From NCBI GenBank assembly GCA_020747065.1, contig JAGMVK010000001.1:992001-1056000 (forward strand): a DNA stretch of 64,000 bases. The letters run 5' to 3'. The position numbers and the translations under genes were made by a program. Below the pieces are notes generated by a model that did not search any database, was not told the origin of the DNA, and saw only the letters and a program-made list of their open reading frames with translations. The first letter of the stretch is position 1, and every line of letters starts with the position of its first letter. Shown in pieces: positions 10,452 to 23,070 of the stretch. The stretch comes from Cadophora sp. MPI-SDFR-AT-0126. Lineage: Eukaryota > Ascomycota > Leotiomycetes > Helotiales > Ploettnerulaceae.

Positions 10452-13400
10452 TGATGCGTTGATGTCACTATCGTTGGTCTACTCGAGAAGCCGTCAAGCT
10501 CAGAAAGCTGTCGCTGTCCTCGTCAATGGTCATCGGTTGTCTGACGTCTGCGGCCGCACAACCCCAGCGCCACCTGGGAACATCTATCTGCACCGTCATC
10601 ATACACTACCTACCGAGACTTCTGGAGTCGGACTTTGGAGGAAGCAATCAAATCGATTTATTGCGATGGGCTTCGATTCTTTTACTGCAAGGAGCTGAAT
10701 CATCTGAGGGGGTCCAATGTTCGAGCACATTTCATGACACCCAAATACATCGTCGAGGTTCCCTTCATCACCCCGCGGCTTATCGATAAAGGGCAAAGGG
10801 CACTACCCCTATTTCCGCATCCCACTTTCCGGATTCGATGCCAGTCAGGGGAGAATGGGATCTCATATTTTGGGAAGGGAGCCAACGAATGAATGAGAGG
10901 ACGGAAACGCAAGGAAAGAAGACAACGGAAAGCAAAGTAGAGCAGAGCAGCGCAGGGCAAAGCAAAGCATAGCTCGAAACCATCGGGACAACGGATGGTG
11001 ATGGATCTATCTTTGCTCGTTCCACGCCCAACCCAAATCTCACCTCACCGTGTTGAATCCTTACATGGGCATGGCATGACATGACGAGACAAAACATCCT
11101 TAGCAAGAACTTCCTTCAGCCATAGTGCTCCGAAGACAGCGGGTCCAGTCCAGTCAGGGGAAGCATGGAAGCATGGAGGGATGGGTGGATGGGTGGATGG
11201 TGTGGGAGAGGATGTGAAGCCCATGAGTGGTTTTATTTATTATTGACATTGTATAATATGGAGCAGATGTCCACTACCCCTCGATCGCTGCATCCTCGGT
11301 CTTGTCTCGCCTCGTCTCTTTTTGCCTGCTCTGCCTGTTTTGCTGGGCTTGCTCAGTAAGAAACCCTCTCAAATGGCACCGAGGCTGCATCCCAGCCGCA
11401 GCGGCAGGGAGAGACGCAGAGAGCACTCGTCATCAGGAGGCCCTGTCGGTCGAGTCTGTTCTCTTCAGATGCTTGCAGCAAAAGGATGGTCTGGTCTGCT
11501 TCCGAGAAAGCGAGCATCGCCCACGCCAACTGACGCCCAAGACACCACGAACACACCATAACAATCCTGCTGGTCTCCAGTGGATTGGGCTACTGTGCGA
11601 AGTGTGTGCGTACCGTGCAGTGCAGTGCAGTGCTGTTCCAGACCGCCTTGAACGCCGACCGACCTACTGACCGAACTGACTGACGACTGACTGACTGGAA
11701 GCGCTCAAGCCCGGTGCCTCAGACTATTATCGTATCGGAATGCACCGTTGGATATCTTGGATTTGATGGAAGGAGGGGCCATCCTCCCATTCACCCGCAT
11801 GGTCCTCTCCAACCTTGAACATGGATATCGTCGTGATCATTTGCTTGTTTCTGGCAAATTCTGCCCTCTGTTCCACTCACGGTAGCCATCCATCCATCTC
11901 TCAGGCGGCGGACAGGTAAGTGGTCCACCAAACTGCAGCAACGACGGCGGTATCGTCCCATCTGAAGTTTCGCGCCCCAGCGCCGCCAGTGTTATGGCGG
12001 TTCATAAGCTTGCATATGAAGTCACAGCTCCTTGACACTACAACAATGGAAACGAGAAACCTGGCTTCTCGGCAAATGATATTAGGTTTTGCTTTTGGCG
12101 AGCCATAATTCGATGGTTTCTCTGCTAACTCGGCTGACTCGCCTCCATGAATACGACTCTAACCAACTAACGAGCCTTGGAGGTTGCGCATTCCCGTGGC
12201 TGAGTTCCAGAGCAGTGTGGGAAACTTTCGCCAATATCAGCTGCAAGGGAAGAGACGGAGTGCGTCCGCAACGAGTTTTGTTGAGCTTTTTGCACGTCAA
12301 GAATTGAAGCGGTCCTAACATTTCAGCCCATCTTGCAAAGTCGTCTCCGATTCCTCCGAACGCTGGATTGTGAAGATCCACCACCACGGCAAATTTACCT
12401 CGGACCCATCACGGTCTCTCTCCCTCGAGGATGAGTAGTGGAAGCCTCACTCCATAGCCTGGACGCGACATCCTCAAGTCGACCGGACCGTTGCACTGTC
12501 CGATGCAACAGCATAACTGAGTGGACGCTGCTCAGCTTCATAATTGAGGCAATCGAAACCTCGCACTTGAGCAGTTTCGACTCGGAATAACCAAATGCTT
12601 CGGGCCAGGTAGCATTGATGATTGCATCATAACCCAAAATGCCTTTCCGCAAGCAAGGGAATCTGGTTACAGACCTAGTGGTGCTGTTCCTATCCGACTG
12701 TGGATTTAAGTTTGGGTCTACCATGTTCGCTGGGAAGTCAAAGAAACTTCCATCATCTTTCCGTCGTTTCTTACATCTGATCAGCGGGGTCCGGCCGAAC
12801 AAAATTCTTCTCACCAAAGCCGCTATCTCCTGAATCTCACAAAGTAAAAGTAGTGGGTCAAGATTTGGCGTCAACTAACTTCATCTGCCGGGTATCACAT
12901 TGCTGTCGAGGTATCAAGTTGTACGACGGGAATACTCAAGTCTGTAATCTTGCCACCCCCAGGTTACTGCTGCTCAAAGAAGGCTCCAGCTGCGGGCTGT
13001 CATATTAAGTGAGGGGTGTTCATATGGCAGGATTCTTCTTGTCATTTCCTTTTCACTTTTGTCGAACGGTTCTGCATGGTATGGCATAGTCCCCCCTCCC
13101 CCCGTCCGAGGACCAACGGCAGCAGATGCGAATTTGGATACGATGACTCTTATTACTCCTTACTACGATACATGGCATACGATTCAAGCCTCCTGGATCA
13201 TGGTCTTATTGCCGAGAACGGTCGTCGACATGTCATGTTGCTTTCCAAACACGGAACATATTTAACAAACTGCTACCTTCCTCGCAGTGTGCGGTTCCGC
13301 GATCCACCCTCATTTCCATGTTTTTGATAGGATAATTGAGATCGGTCTGTCTTGTGGTGGTGGCTATTGGACGTCCTCAAAATGCCCTACTAGTCGATTC

Positions 13401-16400
13401 TCACGACCAGGAGATGAGGAGAACCAGTTAATTCTCTCGGGCTGGCCATCATTCCATTACTACTCCGTATTAACGCAACGCGTACATGCCGTTCAAGCAA
13501 CCAACGAGTTGTTTCACAAGCACCACCCAAAGTATACTTCAGATCCGTCTGCACGGTTCACTTTTAACCACGTCGGCTACGATCTCAGATTGGAAGTTCA
13601 AGTGGAGAGTAGCGGTTACAGACTTTTCACTGATGTGAGATCGGCGGTGATAATCGTGGTACAAAAGTACATTCCAGGCTTAAGCTGGGCTGGTCATCGT
13701 TGCATCAAGCCCTGCAGAAAGGAATCGCCCGCAATTTGAATCCTGCAAGCAACAGAGTGGACGTGGCTGATAACCGGCTGCAACGAGGATAAGGATGCCT
13801 TGTGAAGGTTTCAGCGAGACGAAGAAGCTGTTGCGCTTGCAAGTGCGCCACCACGCTCACCAGCAACCAGCAAGAAGTCAAGGTTGGACCTTGCGTGCCG
13901 CCCTGATGCACATCATTTCCGATCCAATAATTAGAAGGCACCCCATATTACTTATTTGAAGCCGGACTAGTACTGACCGCCAGAGCAGCCCTCGTCTCCT
14001 GCCTGTTTCCACCACCTTCGTGATGTGACACTCACATCAATGGCTGAATGGTATGGCCACGAAAGGCAGGCTGGAGGTAGGCTTGCGGTGTCAGATTTCA
14101 CGTAGGGATGGCTTTGCCGTCTCGTCTTCCTGCAAAACTCTACTCACGGTCAGCTGCATTATTCCATTATTCATGTACAGACAGAGCGGCAGGCAGGATG
14201 GCACTCTCGCCCCTTTGGACCCAAGGTTATCCAGATCAGGCTGAGGAAGCATCGAGACATTCGAGTTCCAGCAGCGGGTTTCCAGAAAAAGGGTTGAGTC
14301 CGTGCTTCCGCCTCAGACGTCTTGGCATTGACCCGCTTGGCTGGGGTAAGACGTGATAATTTATTTCTTGATGCAGCAGCTATACCGAGCCTGCTTAGCG
14401 TCTTCACGCTGTCTTCCTGTGTGTCTCTCTATCCATGCCTGCCTGCATCGTGGGCCGGCCGCCTTCTTCGTCTCTCCCAGCCCTGCGCAGGGATATGTCT
14501 GCGGATAGACTTCGAGACTCCTTCGACGCCGAGGAAACCACGCGGTGTTGTCCCTCGAGCCCCTTTTGGTGACGATCAGATTGTTTTCGTTTTGTTGCCG
14601 AGCGCCCCTGCCCGAAGGGGGCATTATTTACAAGCCTCCCTGACATACTGCGACTCTGTAAGAGTCTGTGAGAGGGCAAAAGGGCTCTGCCGTTGCGCCT
14701 GGTCTCGTCTCTTGCCCTCCCTACTGTCCAGGGGCCAAGAGGATTCGGACATTATTGCAACACTGTCCAGATCAGTGGCTCGAAACAAACAGCCCATGCA
14801 AAACCTTTACGATTTCCGATTTCCGATTTCGTGTTGCGAGCAGCACGGCCCAGAGATCTTAACGCTGTTCCGTGATGGCTTTCACAATTTTCCTCCTCAC
14901 AAGGTCATCATCAGGCAGGGATTTGCTCCGCTCCCATGTTATGCCATGCCGCCGCCAGCCATGGAAGCTGCGGAGCGAGAATCGAATCTATCGATCCCCG
15001 AGATCGTCACTTAATATCACGTCCCTGGGCTGCTCTGGCATTAGCTGATCACTGTGATGACAAGGCACTCACCAAACGCTCTTACTTTCGGCTCCCGAAG
15101 GCAGCATTCCACAACTAATTACTCACTAGGACAAAGGAATAGAAAGAGATGCACTGCGCCGGTAAGCTGGGTCACTAGAGGCAGAGGCAATGATTAGTCC
15201 TTGGCGAGCGAGCCACTCATTGGTCTCTGCAACCATGGATTTGCGGCAACGAACCACATAAGTGATGGCTTGTGGATGGCGCGTCATCGAATCCTGAACT
15301 GACTGCTCGATCCGCCTCTCCTGGGATTTAAGCCTAGATAGGCAGTAATATATGCTTCAAAACTTTCATAATCCCCTGTCAAATGCGAGACCCCATGCAG
15401 ACCCAAGCTCAGATTGTTTCCAGGGAGATGTGGGGTTAAAGGTTTGGAACTGCCCTAACCTTTCCTAGCACTGCGAATCCGATGAGGAATCTTCAAATCA
15501 TCAGACGGCGGGCTCTGATCGTCTGCATGCTTGGGACAGGCCAGTCGATTAATTTTTCATATCAATCCTCAGCGCTGTCACCACCAATATCTTGGTGGCA
15601 AAGAGCCCAGAGCCTGATAGGCACGAAGCAAAGACTAGCAATAATATGATATGGGAAAGTAAGACCACACTACGATACTATATAGGTGGTACCTTGGGAA
15701 TGTATCAAAGACAACACACAACAACTGTGTTGTGCTTTGTGCCTTTACCGAGAGATCTCTGCGACGTATGACTCGATCATTTCCGGTAAAGCACTGGTGG
15801 CAGGATCCTGGTTGTCAAATCGACAATTGTCGACGCGATGCATTTTGGATGACAGGGATCTTTCTTGCTTCAACCTTTTTGCTCTGCTTTGCACTTGCTT
15901 TATCATGGATCATCTGCAACTTCGTGCCCGCCCACGCCTGTCGGCTTCGAAGGCCAAACAAAGCCTCAGGGTCGTTCTGCGCAGGGGTTCAAAACATTTT
16001 CATCTGCCACTCTCGAGCCACCCACATCCGCAGCCACTTGCCATTTTGATGGGCATGGGTCACGCTTACCGTACAGGGGCCGCGGCGGTTGGAGTGGTTG
16101 GAGCACAAAAGAGCCCACCATGCGATCTCCTGTGCTTGCCGTGGCCCGGTCTTAATTGCAACCCTTTTGTGCCTCACGGGTTCATGCTGATTTAATATGA
16201 ACCGTAACGGGGTTGCCGCTGGTTGTGTTTGGGCACGGAGATGCACACCAGAACTCACCTCACATTTTGCCGGCAGCATTGACTGGAAGGTGCTGGCCAC
16301 TTGACTGACTGGCTAGAATGATCACTTACCACAAAAGGAGTGACATTAGAAACAAGATTGTGTTACTATTCCTGGAGATAAGATCTCCAAGTGTTCGTCA

Positions 16401-18278
16401 AACGCACACCCCTCGTACGGGGTGGAGTTTATCTATGGATTTCAAGCTTGTCTCGTCTGACCTGGCTCAGCGTCATCACAGGCAGATTTTCCAGCTGGCC
16501 TTTGTTGCCGGAGTCGAAGAAGTGCAGCTAGGCCCGTATCCCAAAGACACTCTAGCTGTAGTACGTCGAGTAGTCCCTGGCCAGAGATTAGAACCACCCT
16601 TTCATCGACTCTCTTGAAGCTCCCTCACTAAACTTGGCTGGGCCTGGACGGAAGTAAGAGTACGCCAAAAATCACCGAGTGTCGGGCCCCAGTTCTCTTG
16701 GTACGAGGGCGCTAGCCCTGCTACCCCACCGCTGTCAGGATCCAAGCCTCGACGAGCCGACATCTCATCCCACTCGAAAGCATGGGCCGGAGGCGTCCAA
16801 TATCGATGGAGAGGGGGATACGTGAGTGTGAGATATGCGACCCGAGTCGTGCTTTTGCTTGGTGGAGCGTTGAGCGGCATGCAGCTGGATATGGGTCCCT
16901 AGCAGCATTCCCAGCCCGCAAGCGAGCCCTGAAATTCTTCCTTGACGATCCATGGACTTGCCAATCCGGGACGCGATTTGCTCCTGGAATCCTGGATGTG
17001 GATATTTGGCGCCGTTGGGAATGGGAAATGTGGCCCGGATTCTACAGTAAATTAGTCCCTGTACTAAACTCTGGATTATGTATGCATTTTTGACCTTGAT
17101 TTGTTCAGCTTTGTTGTTCACCACATTTGTCCGGAGAGCCTGGTTCTCCAAGCTCTCTTATTGGACGAAGGCGGAGTAGGGGAAGATTGCAACGCAACAG
17201 GATCGTACCCAGAAACGCAACCGGCTCGTCCTGGCTGACAAGAATTAAAGACTTGCAAGCAAGTCTGACTGACTATTGTCCAGACCACACCAACACCAGT
17301 GGCTCTAGCATTCTTGCAGTACAGCCCTGAAAGAAAGGTGGGTTGGTAGGATGGAAGGTGGGTGAAGGTAATCCAAGGGCACAAACTATGATACGGCCAC
17401 GTCGTACGCCGCCGTGTTGGTGTCTGGAGCTAGCCCTGACCGCCACTCAAAGTCAGCAAAATTACAGCTGGCCAGTCCATTCCGCTCACCCTGTCCAATC
17501 CGGTCCAATTTACCTGCGAAACAAGCTCCGAGCACTATCACAGAACATGCGCTATCGTGTTCCACTTCAGACTCTATTACTGACACTATCCGGTTGATCA
17601 TCGCACACCTAGGGCCTTTTCATACGTCGTGCGGAGCCTTCGCTCATCCTTCCCTTTCTTCCTCTCAATCTGGTGACGAGCCAACCATACCTACAGTACC
17701 ATCTACCCTTACCCTTTCCACCGCACCCTACCAAACCCTACCGTCCCTCCCAACGCATCCAGCCGCGGGATATGGCGCTTGGCCTCCGAACTTGCATGTT
17801 GCTGGAAGCAGCCTGTGGCTCTTTTCCTTGCTTGTGCAGCCAGGGGGCTCGGCCACTACCTACGGCTTTTACTTTGACCGCCAACAAAGACCCAAAGCCA
17901 TGCCATGCCATGCCTCGCCATCCATGATCCATCCCCCAGAACAAAGCTCAGACCCGAAGGCGGATTCTCCAGAGCATCCCCTGCTGGTTCGTGGGATCCA
18001 TGATCCATCACCAGCCAGATGACACAGACGACATACCGGAACTTTAAGTCACTTGCAAGGGGGTAGCATCCATATTTGTGCTTCCCGCTGTCTAGCTTTC
18101 TTTGATATAGAGAAGGCCCTTTCTATTTCCCAGTTGACCACGCACCACTTCAGCCCCTTCCCTTAGGCTATGATCTACTTATGTTGAACAGTGTCCAGTG
18201 GACATTGAACTCGTCCGCCCTTTCTCTTCTCTTTGCACACTTCACACTTGAAACATCGTCTCATCATCCAAGTCGATA
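10452..18278. other. Gene-free stretch of 7.8 kb
   Basis: This lies between the divergently transcribed NAD kinase and the acidic protein gene at 18279. Many open frames of 60–230 codons occur on both strands. They are rich in Ser, Arg, Cys and Pro, overlap one another, lack family motifs and have no plausible splice partners. The stretch has simple-sequence patches: AGAGC/AAAGC units near 10930–10975, GGATGGGT units near 11178–11200, CAGTG units near 11613–11632, and ACTG units near 11675–11700. It probably holds a long promoter and leader for the gene at 18279, and perhaps non-coding transcripts that cannot be told from sequence. Confidence 0.5.
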
Positions 18279-19472
18279 ATGATGAACACAGGAACATGGG
18301 AAGGGAATCCCTTGGGATATACAACCGTCGAGATGTTGCTAGACGACGTCTCGAAGCAGATGGCAACATCAAATCTCACACGATACTCTCGTGGGGCGAA
18401 TGGACAGAAAGCGGGCGGATCGATGCGTATAGCAAAGCCTAGCAGCGCAAGCAATAGCCCTAGAGGATCATTAGGCTTGGGAAGACGGAGGACTGTGATG
18501 AGTGACGGGGCGTATCGACGGAGACTTGCCATGCTCGAGCAACAGAACGCAATGGCCAACGGAGGATTCGTATCAAACGACGGCCTACAAATACCCTCGA
18601 GATCGACTCGGCCGGTCAGCTGGCATCCAGCTTCTCATCTCTCGCCTCAACAACAATACCAGCAGTACCAATCGACGTATTCAGCTCCTCAGCAGGATGC
18701 CAACCAATTCCAGATGTTTAACGTACTGTCCAACCAAGCTGTGTACTCGGGATATGCATCACCTAGCTCTACATTCTCTCCCTTATCGATGCCATTCACT
18801 GGCTACGAGCAACCCCAATATCTCTACCAAGACCAGACACCATCGAGTCATTCGAATTCTAGTTACGCTATGAGCCACCAGCAGCATCATCAATTCCAGG
18901 AACACTCATCACATACGTTCGTACCACAAACATCGTCAAACACCGACCCAACCATGTACTCTCACTTCGACTGGAACAACTTTGCAACCAATGGTTTCGA
19001 GAATTCATCCACAGCACCACCCACACCAGAGAACTTTCTACCTATTCAGCACCCGGAGCCTAGCTTCCCAGCTGAGGACTCAATTCCATATCATCCACTG
19101 TCAGAGCCAGACTCTGATGGAGAGGAACTTATTGGTATGGGCCTCTACGACGCCCCAGAAGTCGCCAAGACACCTTCCTCCAACCCCGAGTTGGACAACT
19201 ATCGGGCATTGATGATGACAGGCTTTCTTGGAACTGGTTATGGCAAGGCTGAGTCTACTGGAAAGGGCTTGAAGCTCGAGGAAACATGGAACCCACCGCC
19301 TAGCGATGACGAAGACGAAGAGGATGATGATGAGCAAGATGGAGAAGCAGAGGACGACGACGAGCCCCCTGCGATGCCGCAACCTGTTGTCGCCACAGTG
19401 CCTCAGCATCACGTCGTTCAGACCCAAACAAACTTTGCAACTCAAGGCTACGGTGGCCCCGGGTGGCTGTGA
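18279..19472 (+). CDS. Acidic Gln/Ser-rich protein of unknown function
   Basis: Single-exon gene of 397 residues. The N-terminus (GYTTVEMLLDDVSKQM) looks structured. A basic, Ser-rich segment (PRGSLGLGRRRTVMSDGAYRRRL, residues about 66–87) follows, then a long Gln/Ser/Tyr-rich low-complexity stretch (residues about 120–230). The C-terminal part, SEPDSDGEELIGMGLYDAPE, then GLKLEETWNPPPSDDEDEEDD, is acidic and looks like the most constrained region. No catalytic motif, membrane segment or DNA-binding fold is visible. The composition resembles transcription co-regulators, but that is only a guess. ATG ATG at the start sits in a CT-rich promoter context, and a very long empty region lies upstream. 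The stop is followed after about 470 bases by LAS1 on the same strand. Confidence 0.75.
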   Translation: MMNTGTWEGNPLGYTTVEMLLDDVSKQMATSNLTRYSRGANGQKAGGSMRIAKPSSASNSPRGSLGLGRRRTVMSDGAYRRRLAMLEQQNAMANGGFVSNDGLQIPSRSTRPVSWHPASHLSPQQQYQQYQSTYSAPQQDANQFQMFNVLSNQAVYSGYASPSSTFSPLSMPFTGYEQPQYLYQDQTPSSHSNSSYAMSHQQHHQFQEHSSHTFVPQTSSNTDPTMYSHFDWNNFATNGFENSSTAPPTPENFLPIQHPEPSFPAEDSIPYHPLSEPDSDGEELIGMGLYDAPEVAKTPSSNPELDNYRALMMTGFLGTGYGKAESTGKGLKLEETWNPPPSDDEDEEDDDEQDGEAEDDDEPPAMPQPVVATVPQHHVVQTQTNFATQGYGGPGWL

Positions 19473-19944
19473 GATTCAAGACTTGGCTGAACTTGATTTT
19501 CATTTGATTTAGCGTGGAGTATGGGAAGGCATGGAGTACCCAAGGGATTGGGAAACGGGTTCGCCGGCGTGCGTAGATAAGACCTCTCGCATTAGAAGCG
19601 ATGAAAGTATATCAACTGTACAAATATGTGTACACCATTAGAATCAAAGACATCCTACGATGATCAGGCAATTTTCAATCTACGTTGCGCTGAGTGATGT
19701 GCAAACCTTTGCTTCGAATGGGACCACCGAGTTCTATCAATTGCGAGTGAAACCGAAGAACTGCTGACTTGCCCGACTTCAATTAGAGTTCTTCGCTTAT
19801 ACTAGTGTCCGCTGAGCCGCAAGCTTGGCATCAAAATCAACCTCAGAACCCACATTTCGATCACCTGCCTCAAAAAGCCTATCATCACTCACATCCGCCC
19901 ACCTTCGATTCCCGCCCAAAGGCATCCTTCATACCAAGAAAGAT
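19473..19944. other. Spacer between the acidic-protein gene and LAS1
   Basis: This holds the 3' region of the upstream gene and the LAS1 promoter. The LAS1 frame stays open upstream of its ATG as far as 19825, but with a TTG as the only earlier start-like codon. The conserved N-terminus begins at 19945. Nothing else is seen. Confidence 0.45.
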
Positions 19945-21129
19945 ATGGTACAATACGTCATAACGCCCTGGCGCAACGCGCGCGAGCTTCTCTCCGTCCG
20001 CGAAAATCTCTACCCGAATCTTACGAATCCAGGGAGGAAAGTCGGAGATGCAGAGCGCAGACATGCCGTCGCTAAGGTGTCGGTGTGGATGCAGAGGGGT
20101 AACTGCCCGCATTTGGTGGAGAGTACGGCGATTCTGACGGCGGCGGTTTTGAATGATGTGAAGGGCAATGCGACGTACTGTGTGAGGGCTGCTTATGCGG
20201 CGGCGTTTAGTAGGTGAGTTCATAACACGTTGGCGTGGTTTCTTATGAATCTATGGCGAACTGGAATGGGTGGGAATGGGTAGAAGGGAGCCCCTTTCGA
20301 GCGCAAGTGCAAAATGCTCACACGTGACTTTGTCAACATTATCTCTGCTTCGACTTGTTCAAGATTCCAAAGCTCCTAATACTTGTGGCAATATCGAGCT
20401 GTAACACCGGTATCCAAAAGAAAAGCCATCAAAATAATCTTCAATCCTTAACGCCACACCTCTCACAGCAATGGCTAACATGAACGTCAATCCAGATTCG
20501 TAACTGGCCTCCTCGACAGCCACCAAACCAAAAACCGCAAACTCAGCATGTACTCCATAGCGAAGACGATCGGACTCCCAGCAACGTACGTCGAGCTCCG
20601 TCACCAGGCAACCCACGAAGAGCTTCCTTCCCTTTCCAAACTTCGCACGGCCACTCAGAAAGCCCTCCATTGGATCTGGGATTACTACTGGGTGAAATTG
20701 CCACCTACTCCACCTACGAAACAGGAAGAGTGTAATGGGTTTGTGAAGATGCTGTTTGAGAGTAGAGGTACCCAGGAGTATGGAAAGCTGGAGGAGGATA
20801 TTGGGAGGTGGGATGAGGATGCCCTGGTGGAGGCTTTATGGAAGATTGATGAAGCAGGTTTGGATAGAGAAGCTACCACATGGGTTGCTGGCATGCTGCA
20901 AAAGATAATGACCAGAGGAAGTACCAGTTCGAGGGATGGCGATGAGGATGTGGACCCGATCGGTAGTATTGAGGGTATCAGGGCGGAAATGGAGAAGATG
21001 GAGAGGGCTCTAGATGATCAGGATGATGAGATGTCTGGGGATAATGTTTGGAAAGACAGCGCTCCCGAGAGTAAAGGTTGGGCTATGTGGGTGGGTCCTT
21101 GGGTGCCGAAACCTATTGGTGTAGTTTGA
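19945..21129 (+). CDS. LAS1: Pre-rRNA processing endonuclease subunit Las1
   Basis: Las1 is the HEPN-type RNase that, with the Grc3 polynucleotide kinase, cuts ITS2 of pre-rRNA in the nucleus. Exons are 19945–20213 and 20496–21129 (300 residues; donor GTGAGT, acceptor CCAG, AG|A phase). The start [16 protein letters not shown] is the typical Las1 N-terminus, which decides the ATG although the frame is open further upstream. The HEPN catalytic motif R-x4-H is visible as RHQATH (R125, H130). The C-terminal end, [17 protein letters not shown], looks like the conserved tail that binds Grc3. The protein is short beside yeast Las1 (about 500 residues), the linker between domain and tail being reduced to an acidic segment. 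Confidence 0.92.
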
Positions 21130-23070
21130 GATGGCGTTACGATCATAACGGACCTTCAAAACAGGACCTTTGAATATGGACGATGAGCCTTCGACCTTGT
21201 CGCGCTGTCTCGATAAAGATATCGATATATGCAGACTCAACCTTTCCACAGAGATTATGAATGGGGCATTTGAAGGGTGTTCCCAAAACTGCTCAAGGGT
21301 AAAGTCCAACATCGCTGCATGTTGGACTGAACGCTGGCCTCCGTCCAATTCGCTCTAAGGCGATTGCATCCAAATAGAACTTGATAATCAAAGTAAGATA
21401 ATGGAATAAACCTTGTCAAGAAATCGACTTTCTAACCTGGATAATCAGGCAATTTGTCGTTCTATTCAGTCAATTTCAGGACGTAAACCCTCGAAAATGA
21501 AGACGAGAACTGGTGAAATTTCCATTTATATTGCAACATATCTTTTCCGATCTTCCCTTATAAGCTTACCACATAGCCAATTAATAGTAACCTTAGCATC
21601 AAGCCAGCTAAAATGAGGAGTCCACCTCCATTTAGGCCGCATACAGCACCATCACTTCCAGATCCAAGGTGAAGATCATCCACGTTAGAAACTTTGTTGC
21701 ATTTCGCATCCGAAGCATGTGAAAAGGATGAACATGTCAAAGCTCGAATTTACAGACGCCAGGATTGAACCCCTCGCGTCCTTCTGGGTAGAGTAGCTCA
21801 AGTTGCACAGTTGACAGGTCGCACATCTCGCCTATCTATTTTCAAACTGTTTTGGTTTAGTTCGCCAAAACAGCAACTTCAAAAAGAAGATTTCAAACCA
21901 AGCCCTCCCAACGAATTATATCCATAGCCAGAACTTCCAACTTGCGTACATGCTGTATATCATATCAGAATAAGTTTTGCGGACTTTCATGTGCTTTTCG
22001 TTGTCAGTCAAAATCCGGGGAAGATGGAAGCGAGGGGTAACCCGCCAAGCCCAAAAGTGGGTTCGGTGCGATTCGCACGCTTGTCACCCCTTTCCACATT
22101 CGCAATGGTGTCGGTCAATATCACTTCTTTCGCAACTTCCCCCCAAATCCAACTTTCTTCACATGCTGAATCTGCGAACTGCAACAAAATCAATTCGTTC
22201 TGGCTGTTCGGGGAAAGCGTTGCTTTTTGTGAAGGAAAGGGGTTGTGTTATTTGGATGCTTCTTGAGTGGTTCTTGGGAGGCGCTTCATTATCGGTCAGA
22301 TGGGGGCTCGGGACGCTATTTGGACTAGTGTATATGTAGGTGCGAGCTTTATTTCTGATGAGCTGAAGAAATTTCTTTCTGTTAAAATTATTTTGCTTGT
22401 GGTTCTTGTCTCTCAATGCTTGCACATACTGGAAATGCGGTCTGCAAGGATGCATGATGGATTCTCAATCAGATAAAAGAAGGTAAGATCCAGATGGTAG
22501 CAGCATAATTCCGACCTTCTAGGCATTGAGTGATTTATTATCTTGGATATTTGTCGGTCGTTCTGCTCCTGCCTTGTTGATTGTTGAACTCTCATCACAT
22601 AAAAAGTAGGATTTCAGGGACTAGTCCAGTCCAGGCCAATGTTCGTCTTTGGATCTGGAAATTCATCTTACGGGGTGATATTGGAACCGGCGGTCAATCC
22701 CCATTTCCACGCCAATGCCTCTTAGGATAATCCAAACAAAGCCCCCCCCCCCAATTCTGACAAGAGCATCGACAATTGGGACTTACGGTTGCAGATATAG
22801 GGGCAATGAACGGCTCTTGACCAGAATCCGGCAAATACGGAACCACAGTTGACATAGAGAGGCGTGAAAGTGTGGAATATCATGGATTTCGATCCCGCTT
22901 GGGATGTTATCGGCAAATCCAACTGGGCCATACATACTTCTGGTTCTGCTAGCAGTCCGGCAAAAGGAATAAGAAGCCTTCAATTTGGTGCTGGAAATCG
23001 TTGAAAGAGGGAATGATAATGTTATTTCAGGCTGCTTAAATCCATACTCAGGATTCCAGGATACTTCATT
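21130..23070. other. Intergenic between convergent LAS1 and GH55 gene
   Basis: This contains 3' regions of both genes and no recognisable coding frame. A perfect 9-bp hairpin lies at 21304–21327. A C-run of about 11 starts near 22742. A tRNA T-arm-like string near 21760–21780 (minus strand) was examined and does not extend to a cloverleaf. Confidence 0.45.
21304..21327. repeat. Perfect inverted repeat, 9-bp arms
   Basis: Arms GTCCAACAT and ATGTTGGAC are separated by six bases. They lie about 175 bases after the LAS1 stop, so they could form a hairpin in its 3' untranslated region. Confidence 0.7.

Noticed and set aside
14322..15014. 230-codon plus-strand open frame in the 7.8 kb gap
   Set aside because: It is Cys/Arg/Ser-rich, has no family motif, overlaps frames on the other strand and has no promoter or splice context. 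It is probably chance in GC-balanced DNA.
17414..18022. 202-codon Pro/Ser-rich plus-strand open frame upstream of the gene at 18279
   Set aside because: It is low-complexity with no recognisable motif, and its first codons overlap other frames. It may lie in the leader of the downstream gene, but there is no evidence that it is translated.
21740..21820. tRNA-like T-arm string on the minus strand (GGTTCAATCC)
   Set aside because: The T-stem does not pair properly, no A box is found at the right distance and the acceptor arms do not match.
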